A stretch of DNA of 43,378 nt from positions 1-43,378 of the forward strand of contig CAZIKQ010000012.1 in NCBI GenBank assembly GCA_964540025.1. Direction: 5' to 3'. The translations under genes were made by a program, and so were the position numbers. Below are positions 39,809 through 43,378 of the stretch, piece after piece. Origin of the DNA: RGIG250 sp964540025 (GTDB taxonomy: Bacteria; Bacillota; Negativicutes; Selenomonadales; Selenomonadaceae). The notes under the pieces are model-generated. The model was not told the origin of the DNA. It did not search any database and saw nothing but the letters and a program-made list of their open reading frames with translations. The stretch's first letter is position 1; the number at the start of each line of letters is the position of its first letter.

Positions 39809-40204
39809 GTGCATGAGGGAGCCATTGCGGAGGGGATTTTGTCCATCGCCCTGGATTATCTTCACCGAAACAAAGGCGCCGTGATCGGCCGGGTGGGACT
39901 GAAGCTGGGGGAGCTCTCCGGCGTGGAGGAATACGCCCTGCGGACTGCCTGGCTGGTGGTGACGAGAGGAACGGCAGCGGAAAATGCTGCCCTCGTAATA
40001 AATCGTATCCCACTGGTGGGCCGCTGTCATAACTGTGAGAGGGAAGCGCCCATCGGAAAGAAAATGCAGGATTCGGCAGGACTTATCGGGCCGGAATACG
40101 GCCCCCGGCTAATGCCATACAGTTTCGTCTGCCCATTTTGCGGCGAGCCCCTGGAGGTAATCAGCGGCCGGGAAATGCAGGTGGACTATCTGGATATTGA
40201 ATAG
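39809..40204 (+). CDS. hypA: Hydrogenase nickel incorporation protein HypA
   Basis: HypA helps deliver nickel to the large subunit together with HypB. The 131-residue protein begins MHE, with the nickel-binding His2, and has the zinc site of two CxxC pairs: CHNC (Cys73, Cys76) and CPFC (Cys108, Cys111). In ordinary HypA the pairs are about 13 residues apart; here there are 31, so the zinc loop is enlarged (rich in Lys, Pro and Tyr). The start is GTG at 39809 with GAGGTGA upstream. It precedes hypB by 14 bases. Confidence 0.92.
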   Translation: MHEGAIAEGILSIALDYLHRNKGAVIGRVGLKLGELSGVEEYALRTAWLVVTRGTAAENAALVINRIPLVGRCHNCEREAPIGKKMQDSAGLIGPEYGPRLMPYSFVCPFCGEPLEVISGREMQVDYLDIE

Positions 40205-40218
40205 CGGCAGGAGTATAT

Positions 40219-40911
40219 ATGAGAATAGAAGTAAAAAGCGATATTCTGGGAGAAAATAACCGGGCGGCGGACAGGCTGGCTGAACTGTTTCGAGAGAAGG
40301 GTATTTTTGTCCTGAATATAATCGGCTCCCCCGGGGCGGGAAAAACCGCTCTGCTGGAGAAGGTCTTTCAGAAATTGGACGGAAGCCTGCGAATTGCCGT
40401 CATAGAAGGGGATTTGTTCACGGAAAGGGACGCGGCCCGCATTGAAGCCATGGGCATCCGGGCAATCCAGTTAAACACCCAGGGCGGCTGCCACCTTGAC
40501 GCTCCCATGATCGAAAGGGCCTGGACAGAGCTGGCGAAGGACGGCGCGCTGCCCCTGCCGGAGCTGCTGATTATCGAAAATGTAGGAAATCTCGTCTGTC
40601 CGGCGGAGTTTAATCTGGGAGAGGACATGAAGCTGGTGGTCCTCTCGGTGGCGGAAGGGGCGGATAAGCCCCTGAAATATCCCCTGATCTTTAAGGAAGC
40701 CGGGGCCGTTGTGTTCAGCAAGACGGATCTGCTCCCTTATGTGGATTTCGACTATGAGGGGGCGGAAAGGGATGTGGCCATGCTCCATCCCGGCGTGGAG
40801 ATTTTTCCCCTGTCGGCGAAAACCGGCGAGGGCCTGGACAGCTTCTGCCAGTGGCTCAGAACCAGGACGGCGGAGAAGAAAGAGAACAGCAGGATAAAGA
40901 ATAATGGATAA
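40219..40911 (+). CDS. hypB: Hydrogenase nickel incorporation GTPase HypB
   Basis: HypB is a GTPase that transfers nickel to HypA and the large subunit. The 230-residue protein has Walker A GSPGAGKT (36-43), the intersubunit metal site GGCHLDAPM, the ENVGNLVCPAEFNLGE segment and SKTD in place of NKxD. It starts directly with the G-domain lead-in (MRIEVKSDILGENN) and has no N-terminal Cys- or His-rich metal segment; that segment is seen instead in the 91-residue protein at 39479-39754. It overlaps the endopeptidase gene by 8 bases. Confidence 0.95.
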   Translation: MRIEVKSDILGENNRAADRLAELFREKGIFVLNIIGSPGAGKTALLEKVFQKLDGSLRIAVIEGDLFTERDAARIEAMGIRAIQLNTQGGCHLDAPMIERAWTELAKDGALPLPELLIIENVGNLVCPAEFNLGEDMKLVVLSVAEGADKPLKYPLIFKEAGAVVFSKTDLLPYVDFDYEGAERDVAMLHPGVEIFPLSAKTGEGLDSFCQWLRTRTAEKKENSRIKNNG

Positions 40912-41443
40912 TGATCGGGTTGATGCTCCGGAGCTGGCGCTGGGGACGAAAGTGCTTCGGGCGGAATATTCGGCCGGGGCGGCAAAACCGGTGGTGGTGC
41001 TGGGGATCGGGAACATTCTCCTCGGGGATGAAGGCTTTGGGGTCAGGGTCGTGGAATACCTTTCCCGGGAGGGCGGCCTGCCGGATAATGTGGAGCTGGT
41101 GGACGGCGGAACCCTGGGGGCGGAGCTGCTGCATTTTGTCACCGGGGCCCGGCGGCTCATTATCGTGGACGCGGTGAAGGGCGCCAAGGGAGACGCCTCG
41201 GGGAAGATATACCGGCTGGCGGGAGACGAGGTGAACGATCATTTTTCCCGGCGGTTGATGGCCCACGAGCTGGGGATAACTGATTTGCTGGCCCTGATGA
41301 ATTTTACCGGTCAGAGGGCGCCGGAAATTATCGTGCTGGGGGCGGTGCCCTACGACCTGTCCCCATCCCTGGCCCTTACGGAGAAAATGGCGGCCATCGT
41401 CCCGAAAATGGCGGATATGGTAAGGGACGCCGCTAAAATTTAA
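40904..41443 (+). CDS. hyaD: Hydrogenase maturation endopeptidase (HyaD/HybD type)
   Basis: This protease removes the C-terminal peptide of the large subunit once nickel is bound. The 179-residue protein has the family segments VLGIGNILLGDEGFGVRVVE (nickel-contact Glu), DGGT, VDAV and AHELG (nickel-contact His), in the right order. A short N-terminal extension of about 28 residues precedes the core. The ATG overlaps the end of hypB. It is the last gene of the hydrogenase cluster; hypC, hypD, hypE and hypF must lie elsewhere. Confidence 0.92.
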   Translation: MDNDRVDAPELALGTKVLRAEYSAGAAKPVVVLGIGNILLGDEGFGVRVVEYLSREGGLPDNVELVDGGTLGAELLHFVTGARRLIIVDAVKGAKGDASGKIYRLAGDEVNDHFSRRLMAHELGITDLLALMNFTGQRAPEIIVLGAVPYDLSPSLALTEKMAAIVPKMADMVRDAAKI

Positions 41444-41558
41444 CAATGCGGTTGTGGTTATAGGAAATTGCGGAACAATTGTCATCTGGCGGCGTTTAAC
41501 GGTTAAAGCCCGCTATAACACAGCGGATGAAAATATCCGTATCCCGGGCGATTTTTCC

Positions 41559-41587
41559 GTGAAAAATACTTCGCCGCATGGTATAAT
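41559..41587 (+). promoter_or_regulatory. Probable promoter of the CBS-ACT/pheA operon
   Basis: TATAAT at 41582-41587 is clear. The -35 position at 17 bases is GTGAAA (41559-41564), a weak match. The start of transcription would fall about 55 bases before the CBS-ACT start codon. Confidence 0.5.
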
Positions 41588-41650
41588 CAATGAATCAAAA
41601 TGGTTGCGGGGCAGGTATTTAGCGGCCCGCTCAGGAAAGGAAGATTAAGA

Positions 41651-42298
41651 ATGTTTGTTAAAGAACGCATGACCGGCAATCCCCTTACCGTTACCCGAGA
41701 TACCGGTATTGATGAAGCGATGAATATCATGAAGCGGAACCATATCCGCCATCTTCCGGTGGCCGAAAAAGGACATCTCTACGGCTTCATCGATGAGGGA
41801 GACCTGCAGAAGGCAAGCCCCTCCTCCGCCTCCCTCCTTTCCCGCAACGAGCTGCTTACTCTTTTGGCAAAGATCAAAGTGCGGGATGTAATGCCCAGAA
41901 CCCTGATTTCCATCACTCAGAACGCTACCATCGAAGAAGCGGCCCTTCTGTTCAAGCAGTCAAAGCGCAGCGGCCTCCCGGTGGTCGACGACGCCGGTAT
42001 CGTAGTGGGAGTGATCACCGAGACCGACGTATTCACCACCTTTATTGAAATTATGGGACTGGAAAAAGGGACTACCCGCCTTACGGCTGTTGTTGACGAC
42101 CGTCCCGGTACCATTGCGGAAATCTGCGGCGTCTTCGCCGAGAATGGCATCAACATCGAAAGCCTAGTAACTGTCCCCCAGCCGGAGGAAAAGCTGCAGC
42201 TTATCATCCGGGGAGATTTCCCCGCCGAAGGCATTACCGGCAAGCTGGAGGAAAAGGGAATCAAAGTCATCCACAGCGTCCGCATAGGTGACAGATAA
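41651..42298 (+). CDS. CBS-domain pair with C-terminal ACT domain (AcuB-like)
   Basis: The 215-residue protein has two CBS domains (about 1-60, VKERMTGNPLTVTRDT; about 75-130, VRDVMPRTLISITQNA) and an ACT domain (about 140-212, VDDRPGTIAEICGVFAENGINIESL). CBS pairs bind adenosyl compounds; ACT domains bind amino acids. It resembles AcuB-type proteins of unknown detail. ATG at 41651 has GGAAAGGAAG upstream; frames reaching back to 41600 cross the promoter. pheA starts at the base after its stop, so the two are co-expressed; it may sense amino acid or energy state for aromatic synthesis. Confidence 0.85.
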   Translation: MFVKERMTGNPLTVTRDTGIDEAMNIMKRNHIRHLPVAEKGHLYGFIDEGDLQKASPSSASLLSRNELLTLLAKIKVRDVMPRTLISITQNATIEEAALLFKQSKRSGLPVVDDAGIVVGVITETDVFTTFIEIMGLEKGTTRLTAVVDDRPGTIAEICGVFAENGINIESLVTVPQPEEKLQLIIRGDFPAEGITGKLEEKGIKVIHSVRIGDR

Positions 42299-43174
42299 AT
42301 GAAAAAAACAGGTTATCTTGGCCCCCGGGGAACCCATAGCGAGGAAGCGGCCCTATATCTTGAAAGCCTGACCGCAACGGGAGAAAAGGCGGAGCTGGTG
42401 CCCTACCCGGAAATCGCCGACGTCTTTGAGGCAGTCCGGCTGGGAGCCGTGGACAAAGCCCTTGTCCCGGTGGAAAATTCCCTGGAAGGCCCCATAAACA
42501 TAACCCTTGACATCATTGCCCGCACCGACTCCATCGGCGTATCGAGAGAATTGATCTGGCCGGTGCGCAACAACCTACTGGCAAAGTGCGAAGCCAGGGA
42601 TATTAAAACCATTCACTCCCATGGACAGCCCTTCAGCCAGTGCCGGAGCTTCCTGCGCAGCAGCTTCTCCTGGGCAGCCCTGATTGAAGAAACCTCCACG
42701 GCAAAGGCGGCGGAAATTGTTTCCCGCAGCGATCCCGCCGAAGGGATGGCCGCTATAGGAACCAGGCGGGCCGCCGAGATTTACGGACTGAACATCATCG
42801 CCAGGGACATCCAGGACAACCGGGAAAACTGCACCCGCTTCTACGAGATATACGGGGGAAAAAGCTGGCGGAAGGATAAGGATGAAGAACCGCCGCTCAG
42901 CAAAGGCCAGGCCCTCCTTGTCTGCCAGATCGACGGCAGCAAGGCCGGAAGCCTTTTGGCCGTGCTCCAGGATTTTGCCCGGTTCGGGGTAAACCTTACC
43001 CGGATAGAATCCCGGCCCGCCCGCACCTACCTGGGGGCCTACATATTCTTCTTCGATCTGGAAGTCGACAACAATATAGAAGCGATCCGTCAGGCAGTGG
43101 AGGCTGTGCGCAGGCGCAGCATCTGGCTCCGCTATCCCGGAGAATTTCCGGTGATCAGGACGGATAAATATTAA
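42299..43174 (+). CDS. pheA: Prephenate dehydratase (monofunctional)
   Basis: PheA converts prephenate to phenylpyruvate in phenylalanine synthesis. The 291-residue protein starts with GYLGPRGTHSEEAA and has the catalytic TRF motif in ENCTRFYEIYG, followed by a C-terminal ACT domain (about 205-280) with the ESRP motif (IESRPAR) that binds phenylalanine for feedback control. There is no chorismate mutase domain. Translation is coupled to the CBS-ACT gene; AGGTGA within that gene serves as ribosome site. A terminator follows. Confidence 0.96.
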   Translation: MKKTGYLGPRGTHSEEAALYLESLTATGEKAELVPYPEIADVFEAVRLGAVDKALVPVENSLEGPINITLDIIARTDSIGVSRELIWPVRNNLLAKCEARDIKTIHSHGQPFSQCRSFLRSSFSWAALIEETSTAKAAEIVSRSDPAEGMAAIGTRRAAEIYGLNIIARDIQDNRENCTRFYEIYGGKSWRKDKDEEPPLSKGQALLVCQIDGSKAGSLLAVLQDFARFGVNLTRIESRPARTYLGAYIFFFDLEVDNNIEAIRQAVEAVRRRSIWLRYPGEFPVIRTDKY

Positions 43175-43178
43175 GTAA

Positions 43179-43233
43179 AAAATCTCCGAAGGCTGACCCG
43201 GCAAGGGCGGGACAGTATCCGGAGATTTTATTT
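43179..43233 (+). terminator. Terminator after pheA
   Basis: AAAATCTCCG (43179-43188) pairs exactly with CGGAGATTTT (43220-43229); the loop contains a small inner CCCG/CGGG stem. It is followed by ATTTTG. Confidence 0.75.
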
Positions 43234-43254
43234 TGAAAATTTTTCAAAAAAGGA

Positions 43255-43283
43255 TTGACAAAGGACTATCAAATTGATATTAT
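43255..43283 (+). promoter_or_regulatory. Strong promoter with A/T-rich UP-like region
   Basis: TTGACA (43255-43260) and TATTAT (43278-43283) are 17 bases apart. The 25 bases before the -35 box are almost all A/T (TTTTGAAAATTTTTCAAAAAA), like an UP element. Confidence 0.8.
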
Positions 43284-43288
43284 ACACG

Positions 43289-43378
43289 AGTCGCTCACCT
43301 CGGTGAGCAGCGGGGAAGCCCGCGGGTGTTCTCTGAAAACTGAACAATGCAGCAAACATGAATCACTTTGAAAAAAGG
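43289..43378 (+). other. Probable rRNA operon leader
   Basis: The segment begins with a hairpin (GCTCACC-TC-GGTGAGC, 43293-43308), then a C/G-rich stretch, then TTCTCTGAAAACTGAACA, which is the type of sequence found before 16S rRNA in Firmicutes. No 16S sequence is reached before the window ends. Confidence 0.55.

Overview
The window looks like a chromosomal segment of a diderm Firmicute of the class Negativicutes. It combines Gram-negative envelope genes (an OmpH-like lipoprotein, lpxD and an LpxL-type lipid A acyltransferase) with Firmicute-style genes and control: RNase Y, a HrcA/CIRCE site at groESL, a BirA-type biotin operator, an Asp23-family protein and YmdB. The DNA is moderately GC-rich, with GGAGG-type ribosome sites and frequent TTG and GTG starts. 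I do not assign a genus. Most of the window is housekeeping. No phage, transposase, CRISPR array or tRNA was seen.

Layout. 1-2.6 kb (+): end of an outer-membrane and lipid A biogenesis operon. 2.7-7.3 kb (-): a three-gene operon of a degenerate GGDEF protein, FtsH and a membrane diguanylate cyclase. 7.6-9.2 kb (-): two-subunit L-serine dehydratase. 9.3-13.5 kb (-): ychF, a PurF-like amidotransferase without the catalytic cysteine, and an exported YVTN beta-propeller. 13.8-18.3 kb (+): serS, secG, rnr, smpB. 18.3-21.7 kb: a MATE exporter divergent from a TetR regulator, then bioB (-). 21.8-23.9 kb (+): groESL. 24.0-28.9 kb (+): rny, a hypothetical gene, ymdB, a PHP phosphoesterase and a P-loop/Asp23 fusion. 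29.0-31.6 kb (+): a Trk-type potassium system with two separate RCK proteins. 31.8-33.7 kb (+): an exported M48 protease with a TPR-like tail. 34.1-35.5 kb (+): glutamate dehydrogenase. 35.7-41.4 kb (+): a membrane-bound [NiFe]-hydrogenase with part of its maturation machinery. 41.6-43.2 kb (+): a CBS-ACT protein and pheA. The last 125 bases hold a near-consensus promoter and a leader resembling the start of an rRNA operon.

How the genes work together. The hydrogenase small and large subunits and cytochrome b would oxidise H2 at the membrane and pass electrons to quinone. HypA, HypB and the endopeptidase insert nickel and process the large subunit; hypC, D, E and F are not in this window. The most unusual point is a 91-residue protein between hyaC and hypA. 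It carries the Cys-rich start and a His-rich stretch like the nickel site normally at the N-terminus of HypB, joined to an HMA-like fold, while the adjacent HypB lacks that segment. HypA also has an enlarged zinc loop. Other points to check are the PurF-like protein, the nested BirA operators over a perfect promoter, the ATPase-Asp23 fusion, a structured gdhA leader and a dispersed palindromic repeat family.
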